Assembly (NCBI GenBank): GCA_964020105.1
Contig: OZ026535.1
Coordinates: 806,001-870,000, forward strand
DNA from: G964020105 sp964020105
GTDB taxonomy: Bacteria; Pseudomonadota; Alphaproteobacteria; WRAU01; Hepatincolaceae
Length of the DNA: 64,000 nucleotides
Direction of reading: 5' to 3'
Shown here: in pieces, positions 40,383 through 50,200 of the stretch
How the letters are laid out: the number at the start of each line of letters is the position of its first letter
Position numbering within the stretch: position 1 is the stretch's first letter
Made by a program: the position numbers and the translations under genes
Notes under the pieces: model-generated
The model's input: the letters and a program-made list of their open reading frames with translations, nothing else
What the model was told of the DNA's origin: nothing
Database searches by the model: none

Positions 40383-41729
40383 TTATCCTACTAAGTCATA
40401 TTTAAAACTTACAACAACTGATACTGCTTGTTCTGTAAAGTTTAATCCATATTCTGTTGCATCTTTACCTAACATAACCTTATACTTCATTTTTATATCA
40501 ACATACTCCTTAGAGTAAAATATCTCAAATTGATTATTACTACTATAATCATTTAAGTTTATATTGCTTTGTAAAGCAATCTCCATTCCTTCAAATATTG
40601 TACTTGGTGAGTAGCTTGCTCTTGCAAAAATATATTGTCTAGCTACTCCTAATGGATTTAATATCTTAGCATCTGCTCCCAAATTACCATAAGCTAAACC
40701 TTGATACCCTAATAATAAATGAGACTCAACTGAATTAACATAATTATCCCACTGTTTTTTTGTATAACCTGTTCTATCATATGAATACTCTAACATTAGG
40801 CTCATGCTATTACTGAATGTATACTGCCCCCCTAATAAGTATTGTGTGAAAATTTTATCTGAATTACTATATATCGCGTCATACATACTAATATTATTAC
40901 CTATAAAATTTGTTATACTGCCATTGATTGCATCTTTATGATACTTTTTCTTATTACCTTTAAAGCTTAAAAACTCTCCATGTAATTCTAAAGCATCATT
41001 TGGAGTATATGTAAAGCCTCCACCATATTTTCCATTACTATTTTCTTCTTTATTAAAAACTATAAAAGGTAAAAAGTTCCCTCCAGAATAGCTTAATCTT
41101 CCTCCATATTGGCCTACTCCAACTGCATTTGGATAGTTTGTCCATTTGTTGTCTGCCATATCATTTTCCAAAGAGTCATCGGCATAATAAAAATCAGCAC
41201 TAAAAATATCGTGATTATATCTAACTATTCCAGATATAATTCCTTCTGTTTCATACAGCATATCATTTACATCATTTATTGTCCCTTGCTTATCATAAAA
41301 ATTAACAAAGTTTCTTGAATAAGATACACTCCAATTCTCGATTATTTTACCAAAATTAAGCGATAGCCCATAAAGGCTTGGCGCAGTATAGGACAGCTCT
41401 CTTATTATTAATTTATTATCTAACTCGTGAAAATTTTTATCTAATGAGCTGCCATATTCTTGCTTAGCCATACCTTTAAAAAAATAATTAATCCCACTTC
41501 CTTTGCCTTGTAAAACAAAAAATTCTTGATATTTACTCTTGGGCGTCTTTGTAATATTTTTAGGATTTAATACTGAATTAGATAAATCAGAAAACTCTGC
41601 ATATGTAGATATCTTAATTAAGGGTAATAAATCATTCCAAAATGAGCTGTTTTCTGTCCAATTCTTCTCTGCTAGTAGGCAACTAAGCATGATAAAACTT
41701 ATAACTACACTGCTTATAAATATATGCAT
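40383..41729 (-). CDS. Outer-membrane beta-barrel protein (porin-like)
   Basis: A 448-residue exported protein with an N-terminal signal (FISSVVISFIMLSCLLA) and many amphipathic strands with aromatic ends (LSYTAPSLYGLSLNFGKI, AVGVGQYGGRLSYSGGNF, TQYLLGGQYTFSNSMSLMLE), ending SVVVSFKYDLVG. This fits a 14-18-stranded barrel of the DUF1302/porin type. Sitting next to a LolA-like protein and an ABC transporter, it may be the outer-membrane end of an export system. The exact family is unknown. Confidence 0.7.
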   Translation of the reverse strand: MHIFISSVVISFIMLSCLLAEKNWTENSSFWNDLLPLIKISTYAEFSDLSNSVLNPKNITKTPKSKYQEFFVLQGKGSGINYFFKGMAKQEYGSSLDKNFHELDNKLIIRELSYTAPSLYGLSLNFGKIIENWSVSYSRNFVNFYDKQGTINDVNDMLYETEGIISGIVRYNHDIFSADFYYADDSLENDMADNKWTNYPNAVGVGQYGGRLSYSGGNFLPFIVFNKEENSNGKYGGGFTYTPNDALELHGEFLSFKGNKKKYHKDAINGSITNFIGNNISMYDAIYSNSDKIFTQYLLGGQYTFSNSMSLMLEYSYDRTGYTKKQWDNYVNSVESHLLLGYQGLAYGNLGADAKILNPLGVARQYIFARASYSPSTIFEGMEIALQSNINLNDYSSNNQFEIFYSKEYVDIKMKYKVMLGKDATEYGLNFTEQAVSVVVSFKYDLVG

Positions 41730-41739
41730 AATAAATTAC

Positions 41740-42537
41740 CTACTTATAAAATGTATTAATACCAAAGATACTTTTTGATATCTCTTTAGGTGTTACTTTA
41801 ACTATCTTCATTTCATCTATTTTATTTAATAATATGGCATCAAGAATGGTAATTTTTTGGATAAAAAACAGATTAACCTCTTCTTCTTCCTCCTTTTTAT
41901 CAGTATTTTGATATTGTTCAGGTAAATCAAACCAAGCATATTTAATCGCTTTACCACTTTTTAAAAGATATTCGGCGATAAAAGGTTTATTATCAACTTC
42001 ATCAATCCAAAGTCTAATACTAGGATAAGGGGCAGAGGCAGTTTTTGCTTTTAGATGTAATAAAATTAATTTATTGTATCCTGTCTTATCTTTTTCAAAA
42101 GCTTTACCCTTTGGCAGAATTATGTCTTTTTCAATTTTTTCAACAATATAATCACCATAAAGTCTCATTTTTCCTATATCACCAAAACTAACATTACCCA
42201 TAACTCTCTGTTGAGCTGTAATTCTTACTGGTTTTTGAAGATTTGGTGAATGAAACCATACAGCGTCATTCAATAATAATACCTTTTGTCTTTTTGATTT
42301 GTTACTTAATAAAAATACCGTGGCCTGATTTGTATTATCTAGAAATACTTGAGCCTTATCTTCTTCTTCTTTGGCTCTACCATCTGAACTTAAAGATTTA
42401 ACTTCTACAAATACAACAAAGCTCTTATCATTAAGTGGTATTCTGTACAGATCGATACTTTTTAGCAAATCATCATTTCCCAGCAAAACACTAACTTGCA
42501 AAAACATCAAACTAGTTAAAATATAAATTCTATTCAT
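41740..42537 (-). CDS. LolA-like outer-membrane lipoprotein-sorting protein
   Basis: A 265-residue periplasmic protein with a signal peptide (ends VSVLLGND). The middle contains the LolA-like/lipoprotein-sorting pattern: AVWFHSPNLQKPVRITAQQR, VMGNVSFGDIGKM and LKAKTASAPYPSIRLWID, where this family typically has 'WLYLPxxxKxRRI...QRxxGSxFxxxD'. Such proteins accompany FtsX-type ABC transporters and probably carry lipid-like or lipidated cargo across the periplasm. It is 18 bp after the permease. Confidence 0.78.
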   Translation of the reverse strand: MNRIYILTSLMFLQVSVLLGNDDLLKSIDLYRIPLNDKSFVVFVEVKSLSSDGRAKEEEDKAQVFLDNTNQATVFLLSNKSKRQKVLLLNDAVWFHSPNLQKPVRITAQQRVMGNVSFGDIGKMRLYGDYIVEKIEKDIILPKGKAFEKDKTGYNKLILLHLKAKTASAPYPSIRLWIDEVDNKPFIAEYLLKSGKAIKYAWFDLPEQYQNTDKKEEEEEVNLFFIQKITILDAILLNKIDEMKIVKVTPKEISKSIFGINTFYK

Positions 42538-42555
42538 ATCTTATTACTTCCTTAA

Positions 42556-43785
42556 TTAATCATGTCTTAAAGCGTCTACTATTTTTAACCTAAAAATACT
42601 TTTGGTAGGGATATAAGAAACTAAAGCACACAAAACAGGAACCACTAGTATCAAAAGAAGAGCAAAATTAAAATATACTCCTATTAATAAAGGGTATCCT
42701 ACTGTCCTACCAGGAGGAGGAGGCATCATTATACCGATATTACTTACAACAATAGAAATAATAAAGCCAATAATAACTCCTAGAACTGCCCCTATTAAGC
42801 CAATTATATAACTTTCTTCCACAAAATTTAATGCTACTCTTGATTTTTTTATTCCTAAACTTAAAAGCACCCCTATTTCAGGGACTCTCTCCATAACAGA
42901 AGTTAAAACCACACTAGATATTGACACTAGAATTAACCCAACTATAATCAGCACAAAAAAACTAAAAATCTTAGTATAAAGAGAGACCACCTGTGTGTAA
43001 AAAGTTGCTATTTCCTCCCAGTTTTTAATTTCCAGATTTGGATAATTATCTTTTAATAGCTTATTAATTTCATGAATATCTTTTAAATTATTAAGTATAA
43101 TAACAAATTTATTATAAAAAACCTCTCCTCCTAGTAACTCTATGGCAGTTTGCGATGGCATCATAATTTGTCTTTGATCTTGCTCAGGTATGCCAGTAGA
43201 AGATAGTGCCATCACTTTTAAATCTAAGGCATTAATTCCTCCATCTAACATTGTGCCTAAAACACTGATCTTACTTCCTATTTTTATACCTAATATTTCT
43301 GCCATTTCTTTACCCATAACTATAAAGTTTGGATCTGTCTTTGCATTGCCTAAATAACCATCAACAATTGGTGAGAATATTCCTGCTAAACGAAGCTCGT
43401 CATCTAAAGTAGAGCCCATTGCTAAAGTTCCAATTGTGATAAAGCCATTGGATATTAATCCCTCAAAAAAAACTCTTCTTATAGTAAATTTCACTTCCTT
43501 TCTGTTTTCTAGAAATTTTTCAATCCCTTTTATCTCCTTTAAAGATAACAAATATTTCTTAGCATTTTTATTACCTTTAAATGAGTCTTTCTTGCCAATT
43601 TGTATATGACCGATTCCACCTTGAATCATTGAGTTTGCCAACCCAACAAAACTTTCTTGAATAAACCCATAAGAGATAAGAATACTAGCCACACCAAAAG
43701 CCACTATAATTATAGATATAATACTTCTACGAAAATTTTTAATCACATTTCTAAAAGAAAAAACAAGCCAGTTCATATTAAGCAT
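42556..43785 (-). CDS. FtsX/LolE-type ABC transporter permease
   Basis: A 409-residue permease with the MacB/LolE layout: an N-terminal helix (SIISIIIVAFGVASILISYGF), a large periplasmic core (about residues 45-265), and three C-terminal helices (FSFFVLIIVGLILVSISSVV; LIGAVLGVIIGFIISIVV; FALLLILVVPVLCALVSYIP). The ERVPEIGVLLSLGIKKSRV loop that meets the ATPase is intact. Its start overlaps the ATPase end by 8 bp. It probably extracts lipids or lipoproteins from the inner membrane for the LolA-like carrier. Confidence 0.88.
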   Translation of the reverse strand: MLNMNWLVFSFRNVIKNFRRSIISIIIVAFGVASILISYGFIQESFVGLANSMIQGGIGHIQIGKKDSFKGNKNAKKYLLSLKEIKGIEKFLENRKEVKFTIRRVFFEGLISNGFITIGTLAMGSTLDDELRLAGIFSPIVDGYLGNAKTDPNFIVMGKEMAEILGIKIGSKISVLGTMLDGGINALDLKVMALSSTGIPEQDQRQIMMPSQTAIELLGGEVFYNKFVIILNNLKDIHEINKLLKDNYPNLEIKNWEEIATFYTQVVSLYTKIFSFFVLIIVGLILVSISSVVLTSVMERVPEIGVLLSLGIKKSRVALNFVEESYIIGLIGAVLGVIIGFIISIVVSNIGIMMPPPPGRTVGYPLLIGVYFNFALLLILVVPVLCALVSYIPTKSIFRLKIVDALRHD

Positions 43786-44461
43786 TTTTGATAATATCTC
43801 CTACAATTTGACCATCTCGGATTTTAATTTCCCTCTTGGCATAACTTATAACCTCAAGATCATGAGTGGAGAATACAAAAGTTACTCCCTCCTGATTCAT
43901 TTTAAGCATTAATTCCAATATTTCTATAGAGGTTTTAGAATCTAAATTAGCTGTAGGTTCATCTGCAAAAATAACTAGAGGATCTTTAATTAAAGCTCTA
44001 GCTATTGCAACTCTTTGTTGTTGCCCTCCTGAAATTTCTGAGGGTTTATTATATAATCTTTCACCTAATCCCACCTTATTAAGAATATAAATGGCCTTTT
44101 CTTTTATTTCTTTAATGGGTTTTCCCGAGTTTATAAGAGGCAAATAGACATTTTCAAGGACATTCAATACTGGCAACAGACTGTATTACTGAAATATAAA
44201 TCCTACATATTTTGATCTAAAATTAGTAAGGAACTTTTCATCATTAAAATCAATGATATTATTTTCAAAACGAACTTCACCTGTATTAGGGCCATCAAAG
44301 GATGATAAAATATTTAGAATTGTGCTTTTCCCAGATCCTGATGGACCTGTTATCATTGTAAACTCACCCTTATTAATAGATAAAGAAACATCTCTTAGGG
44401 CATTAACAACTTGATCGCCTATTTTATAAGACTTTGAAACATTTAAAACTTCTAAAAGCAT
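43778..44461 (-). pseudogene. LolD/MacB-type ABC ATPase with a single in-frame stop codon
   Basis: The frame encodes a full ATPase of about 228 residues: Walker A TGPSGSGKST, Q-loop VGFIFQ, signature SEISGGQQQRVAIARALI, Walker B LVIFADEPTANLD and H-loop STHDL. It is interrupted only by TAA at 44186-44188, directly after the Q-loop glutamine (VGFIFQ-stop-YSLLPVLNV), where relatives have a sense codon. Both halves lie in the same frame, so this is a nonsense change, not a frameshift. The start at 44461 has a GGAGAG site. It is the first gene of the operon. All downstream genes look intact, so the stop may be recent, read through, or an error. Confidence 0.8.
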
Positions 44462-44479
44462 GATTATCACTCTCCACAA

Positions 44480-44999
44480 CTAATGATAGGTTGATCAAAT
44501 CGATACAATCACTAAAAATAGAAAACACTTGTCAATTAAGGAACTGGAGGTAGCGTAGCACAAATAGAAAATACATGTCAAGTAATAAATATTACAGGTA
44601 TGGTTAATAGTTTTTGCAATGATTAATAATGTAAGATATTCAACCTTTTTATAGGGTTGTAACAACAGATACTATTCATAAAATAGTAGTTGAACTTATA
44701 ATATGAAATGCTATTTTGCAGTAGAGTCGATGTTTTTAGTTAAAATTTGTGACTGGGTGGAGTTATAGTTTTCGGGATAGAGGTAGAGAAGGCAAAAAAG
44801 AAGAGAATCCAAGTCAAATAAATTAGTAAAAAAGGAGTAAAAAGTGAGGACTATATAATAGAGGGTAGGTATAATATTGGAAGTAGATAATTAGGTAAAA
44901 TAAGGGATAGAGACAATGGGGAGAAAGTTTTTGACAAGGCAATAAGAGAAGCTTTAAAAAGGTTTTGAGTGACACAGATGATGCTTTGAACCATATAAA
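44480..44999 (+). other. 520-bp gap between the ABC operon and the tRNA pair; coding relic near its end
   Basis: Near 44500-44585 two similar 20-mers occur (AATAGAAAACACTTGTCAA and AATAGAAAATACATGTCAA). From about 44840 to 44968 the plus strand reads a purine-rich frame with one stop: SEDYIIEGRYNIGSR, then GKIRDRDNGEKVFDKAIREA and LKRF-stop. It looks like the end of a lost gene of unknown kind. Confidence 0.35.
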
Positions 45000-45002
45000 T
45001 GG

Positions 45003-45075
<73 letters not shown>

Positions 45076-45113
45076 ATGATCACAAAAATCAAGTGCAAAA
45101 CAAACAATTTTGG

Positions 45114-45186
<73 letters not shown>

Positions 45187-45494
45187 TCAGAACATTGCTA
45201 TATTTTCTCATGCCTCAAAAATACCACCCTAGTATAAATTATATTAAATATTTTGTCTAGTAGTTTTTAGATAATAATTTATATAAAAAATTATAACTAC
45301 AAGATATATAAACTTTAAGTTGAGATCTCTGTAAAAAGCTAATAAGTTGTAGCATAGCTGACATGATTTAGTGTCAAAAAGCATCATTTTAAATGGAAAG
45401 TATTTTCAAAGTTAATATAATTAACCTTATCAGGTTTTTATTTTGCTTTATTTTAAGCTGATATTTGCAAACTTCAAATATAAAAACATGACTA

Positions 45495-45665
45495 TTAGAA
45501 TCGCAGTCCCATGCTTCCAACACTTATAAATGCATCTGGGGCTGAGGCAGCTAACCATGGATATAGGGCTGCATAATTGAAAGCAAAGACTGGCGGTATT
45601 GTTGCTGCATTTATAATGGTATAACTAATACCATTATACTGCCAGGGGCTGCAAAACATCATCAT
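45495..45665 (-). CDS. Orphan copy of the exoprotein C-terminus, 56 residues (unit 1)
   Basis: Starts ATGATGATG with a GAGG site, 5 bp after the stop of the lipoprotein gene. It reads SPWQYNGISYTIINAA, then TIPPVFAFNYAALYPW and LAASAPDAFISVGS, ending MGLRF. The block from TIPPV to ISVGS also occurs in the last 70 residues of the FhaB-like protein, while the first 20 residues and the last 5 are different. It contains one long hydrophobic stretch. Whether it is translated alone or serves as a recombination donor for the big gene is open. Confidence 0.55.
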   Translation of the reverse strand: MMMFCSPWQYNGISYTIINAATIPPVFAFNYAALYPWLAASAPDAFISVGSMGLRF

Positions 45666-45670
45666 GAGCC

Positions 45671-46186
45671 TCAGTTTATACTCATATCAATAATCATCAC
45701 TCCCCATTCAAAAGGTAGCTCTTGTATAAACCCTTCTTTTTCCACTATTATTGCCTTATATTCTGAACCTAGCAGCTCCTTCATATTTACTTTGAATTCT
45801 ATTTCAAAATTCTTTGTATACCTTCTAATATTAATTGGTTCATATATTTTATTATTATATTTTAATTTTAAATTTATTACTGCTCCATAAGTATAACCAT
45901 GTATTAAAAATCCTTCTTCGCACGTATTAGGCATGAATAATGGAAAGGGAATTATTAGAATAATACCAACCCCACCCCTAGCTCCACAAAGACCAACAGC
46001 TCTTTTAAAAGTTACCTCTGTCCCATCATTTAATACTATTCTATCAGACGAATCGTTAATTCTATGAGCAGAAATTGCTTCAGGATATAATGATTTATCA
46101 AATTTAGGCCCTGCTTGTATCTCAATAGAAGCACACCCATTTAAAAACACCAATAACAATAGCACTATTAAAGTTTTTATTGCCAT
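45671..46186 (-). CDS. Lipoprotein, candidate immunity protein (unit 1)
   Basis: A 171-residue lipoprotein with signal MAIKTLIVLLLLVFLNGC (lipobox LNGC). It is about two-thirds identical to the unit-2 lipoprotein: the N-terminal 90 residues (up to the conserved N-T/S-C-E-E) and the last 38 (KVNMKELLGSEYKAIIVEKE...) are nearly the same, whereas residues about 93-132 differ. It has a hydrophobic loop (GGVGIILIIPFPLFMP). The eight residues that end the exoprotein (NVALWSN-stop) are repeated just before its start, one base from the ATG. The position matches that of CdiI-type immunity genes; function is inferred from position only. Confidence 0.7.
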   Translation of the reverse strand: MAIKTLIVLLLLVFLNGCASIEIQAGPKFDKSLYPEAISAHRINDSSDRIVLNDGTEVTFKRAVGLCGARGGVGIILIIPFPLFMPNTCEEGFLIHGYTYGAVINLKLKYNNKIYEPINIRRYTKNFEIEFKVNMKELLGSEYKAIIVEKEGFIQELPFEWGVMIIDMSIN

Positions 46187-46509
46187 GTTAATTACTCCAC
46201 AAAGCTACATTGCTATATTTTCTCATGCCTCAAAAATACCACCCTAGTATAAATTATATTAAATATTTTGTCTAGTAGTTTTTAGATAATAATTTATATA
46301 AAAAATTATAACTACAAGATATATAAACTTTAAGTTGAGATCTCTGTAAAAAGCTAATAAGTTGTAGCATAGCTGACATGATTTAGTGTCAAAAAGCATC
46401 ATTTTAAATGGAAAGTATTTTCAAAGTTAATATAATTAACCTTATCAGGTTTTTATTTTGCTTTATTTTAAGCTGATATTTGCAAACTTCAAATATAAAA
46501 ACATGACTA

Positions 46510-46680
46510 TTAGAATCGCAGTCCCATGCTTCCAACACTTATTAACGCATCTGGAGCTGAGGCAGCTAACCATGGATATAGGGCTGCATAGTTGAAGGCA
46601 AAGACTGGCGGTATTGTTGCTGCATTTATAATGGTATAACTAATACCATTATACTGCCAGGGGCTGCGAAACTTTATCAT
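46510..46680 (-). CDS. Orphan copy of the exoprotein C-terminus, 56 residues (unit 2)
   Basis: Starts 10 bp after the unit-2 lipoprotein stop, with GGAGGAGG upstream. It differs from the unit-1 copy only in the first few residues (MIKFR versus MMMFC) and DAL versus DAF. It carries the same TIPPVFAFNYAALYPW block as the exoprotein. Conservation of the reading frame in both units suggests that the protein sequence matters or that the duplication is very recent. Confidence 0.55.
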   Translation of the reverse strand: MIKFRSPWQYNGISYTIINAATIPPVFAFNYAALYPWLAASAPDALISVGSMGLRF

Positions 46681-46690
46681 GTGGCTATTA

Positions 46691-47209
46691 CTATCCTCCT
46701 CCTATCCCCATACTCTTAATCATTACTCCCCATTCAAAAGGTAGCTCTTGTATAAACCCTTCTTTTTCCACTATTATTGCCTTATATTCTGAACCCAGCA
46801 GCTCCTTCATATTTACTTTGAATCCTATTATGATATCATCTCCTGCATCAACAATATCAATTGGTTCATGGGTTTTATTATTATATTTTAGTTTAATTTG
46901 AGGATTATTTGTTTTGTATGGAACTTTTATACGAAATTTTTCTTCGCAGCTATTAGGTATGAACATTGGAATGGGAATTATTATAATGATTAGCACACCC
47001 CCCTCAGCTCCACAACGGCCAACAGCTCTTTTAAAAATTACCTCTGTCCCATCCTTTAATACTATTCTATCAGACCAATTGACAATATTAGCATAAATTG
47101 TTTCAGGATATAATGATTTATCAAATTTACCTCCTGCTTGTATGTTAATCACAGTACACCCATTTAATAACATCAACAACAATAGCACTATTAAAGTTTT
47201 TATTGCCAT
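46691..47209 (-). CDS. Lipoprotein, candidate immunity protein next to the exoprotein (unit 2)
   Basis: A 172-residue lipoprotein (signal MAIKTLIVLLLLMLLNGC, lipobox LNGC). Its ATG lies one base after the exoprotein stop (TAA C ATG), so the two are translationally coupled, as expected for a toxin and its cognate immunity protein. The middle (residues about 94-133, EEKFRIKVPYKTNNP and HEPIDIVDAGDDIII) differs from the unit-1 lipoprotein. Attachment to a membrane would suit protection against a membrane-active partner. No known immunity family is recognised. Confidence 0.72.
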   Translation of the reverse strand: MAIKTLIVLLLLMLLNGCTVINIQAGGKFDKSLYPETIYANIVNWSDRIVLKDGTEVIFKRAVGRCGAEGGVLIIIIIPIPMFIPNSCEEKFRIKVPYKTNNPQIKLKYNNKTHEPIDIVDAGDDIIIGFKVNMKELLGSEYKAIIVEKEGFIQELPFEWGVMIKSMGIGGG

Positions 47210-47210
47210 G

Positions 47211-50200
47211 TTAATTACTCCACAAAGCTACATTGCTTGTTGTATTACCTTCCTTTAGAGAAAATGATTCTGTTCTATTTTCCACCTTTCTATTAACAGT
47301 GCCAAAACTTCCAACGCTTATAAAAGCATCTGGAGCTGAGGCAGCTAACCATGGATATAGGGCTGCATAGTTGAAGGCAAAGACTGGCGGGATTGTTAGT
47401 AGTAGCATGACGTGATTATCCAGTATTGGATATTTTGTAGTCAACATATCATGAGATACACTGGCAGAGTTCGCCCCTGGAATTTTATTTAGAACCCTAG
47501 AAAACCAACTGCCTTCATGCATCGAACTCGCTGCCTCAGTAACTGGTTTTCCAACCTTATCAGCAATATTTGTTAAATTGCTTTTCATAAGATTATTAGC
47601 AGTGGGATCAACTACTCCATTATAAGTTTTCTTTGCAATGCTATCATGTGGCTTATATACAGCCTCTGTTTTTGCCACCTCCGCTGTCGGCTGAATTAGC
47701 TTCCCAGCCACAGTCATAGCCCCAGCTATCACTCCGCTTATTACCGCTCCCTTCACTATCCCCTTATAATCTGCCTTTAGCTCCGTATAACTACTACTTT
47801 GCATACTTTTTGACATACCCCATACCTCTTGCTTGATATTCTTTGCCTCTATATTCGCTAGCCCTATATCCGCTTTCCCTACAACTCCTATTTCAAAGCT
47901 CTCTCCAAACATTATATTTGACGTTACTAACGTCCTACTACTTGTTACCTTCCTATATATACCTCCTGATTGTATCTGCTCCGTCCCTCCCTCAAGCCCA
48001 CTACTTACTATTCCTATCGCATACCCACTCCCTACTCCTATCGCTCCTGAGGTCGCCCCTGCCGCCGCCGCTCCCGCAACCCCCATTATCGCTCCTCCTA
48101 CTCCCGCTGTTACCGCACTAACCGCCACTACCACCGCCAGTTGTAATGCCAATGCTCCTAAATCTATCTTCGTCTTCTGCTCCAAATATGACTCATAATA
48201 CATATTCTCTAATGCCTCCATCCTTACATCTCCTCCTGCCACTATCCTTCCTCTACCTCCTCCGCTTACTATCGACGCCACTATCTCAACGTCCCTACCT
48301 GACACCATCTCTACATTCCTTCCGCTCACCAAACTTGACAGTACCTCCTTGCTATCCTTCTCTATTATCTCTGTCCTGCTGCCTGTAAAATCTTTCTGAC
48401 TACTATAATTATACGTGCTCCTACTATCTACTCCCGCCTCTACCTTGATATCACCTCCCGCTACTATCCTTACGTCACCTCCTGACTTGCTCCTTATACT
48501 CCCTATTATCTCCCTATTCCTCTCCTTTAATCCCCTTATCTCTCCCTCTCTTACTCCTATCTTACCATTTACAACCCTCAGCTCCCTCTCTAAATACTCT
48601 AGCTGTTCCTTTGTGCTCTCTCTTGTTACATTACCATCACTATCTTCATAAGATCTTACTTCATTTTTCTTCTTTAATCCATCTATTTGTTTCTCTAAAT
48701 ATCCCCTCCTCTCCTTCATATCACCTAATCCCACATTTATCCCCTCTATCCTCTTATCATTCTCTGCCTTATTTATTAACTTATCCGTTGCATCCTCTCT
48801 TCCCGTCTGTACTATACTATTTACAGACTTCTTACCGCTCTCCCTGAACTCCCCTATGTCTATACCGCTCTCTGAATATCCTGCACCTAATTTAACCTCC
48901 CCTCCAGCCTCTATATCAACTCCCTCAACTCCCCTTATCGAAACCCCCTTCCCTATAACGTCTTTTCCCCCTCTTATTACCATACTACCTCCTGCCTCTA
49001 TCTTACTTACATTCTGTACCTCATTCTTCTCTCCTACTTCCTCTACCCTCCCCCTCATAACTCCTAAAATACCCTTCTTCCTAACATACCTTACACTATT
49101 ATCTACTAATACATCAAATAACACATTATTACCACTTATTAGCATACTACCCTCTGCTTTTAGCTCCCCTCCCATATTAATTACACTCTCCGTCGCCGCT
49201 AACAACATATTACCTCCGCTACCCATATATCCCTTATTAACTATATCTCCCTCAACACTAATCCCTATCACCCCTCCAGCTACTAGCTGACCCCCTGCCT
49301 TATCCATATCCCTTGCCTTACCTACACTCTTCCCTCCATAATATACCTGCGGCACCATCACTACCTTCCCTCCTATCTCCCTCGCCACTGGAATTATCAT
49401 ATCCTCCTCTAATCCCTCTATCTGCTCAGCGCTTAGCTCATGACCAACTTCTACCCTCTTCCCCTCTAAGTACTTTAATCCATTCGCGTACAATACATCA
49501 ATCGACCCATTCCCCAAATGCTGTACCATCCCACTTCTCGCTAGCGTATCCTCTATAATCCTTCGCTCCGTATATGGATCACCTATCATCACTATTTGTC
49601 TCGATGGGGCGTACTCAAGATGCTTGAAAAAATACTCCGAACTTAAAAAACTCTCCTTCCTCCTAAATACTGGATTCGACTCATACATATACGTGAAACT
49701 TATACTCTCTCCCTTCGCGTTACTAAAACTTAAGCTTGCCCGATTAGCACTTATACTAAACATCGACGGATTACTTAGTGCATTCATATTAATACTTGGT
49801 GCAGACAAATTATTCGAATTTAAATTGCTCGCATTCACAAATGATGTCGCGTATGAACCACCATATCCTGCGTTCACTCCTCCACTACTGCTTCCAAGAG
49901 CCGTGTTATCTTGATAACTTGCCATCCCACTATCATTACTTACCTTCCTTCCTTTTATTATTAAATTCCCTCCTGCTGCTATCCTTGATGGCGTTAAACT
50001 TGTTAATATTACACTATTATACTCGTCCCACCAGCCCTGTTTATCCCTACAGCGCAAGTTCACGCCAGCAAACCAGCAACTCTTGTAGACATTTACCCAC
50101 CTCTCATGAAGCAACCTCGTTGTATAACGCGTAACGTTATTTACTACATTGCCCTCTATCATTAAATTACCCCCTGCCAATATATCTCCCGTTTCATTAT

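Larger units (their letters stand above)
45192..47229 (-). repeat. Two tandem ~1.02-kb units downstream of the exoprotein gene
   Basis: Unit 1 (45192-46206) and unit 2 (46207-47229) are offset by 1,015 bp and nearly identical over their left 440 bp (AT-rich spacer plus orphan C-terminus frame); their lipoprotein genes have diverged in the middle. On the minus strand each unit runs: last 8 codons of the exoprotein, lipoprotein gene, orphan 56-residue C-terminus, about 300 bp of spacer. The left edge stops 6 bp from the tRNA-Ile gene. The array grew by tandem duplication with the exoprotein 3' end as one boundary. Confidence 0.88.

Noticed and set aside
44186..44479. Two separate ABC genes (44186-44479 and 43778-44176)
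   Set aside because: Both are in the same frame and join across one TAA into a single standard ATPase.
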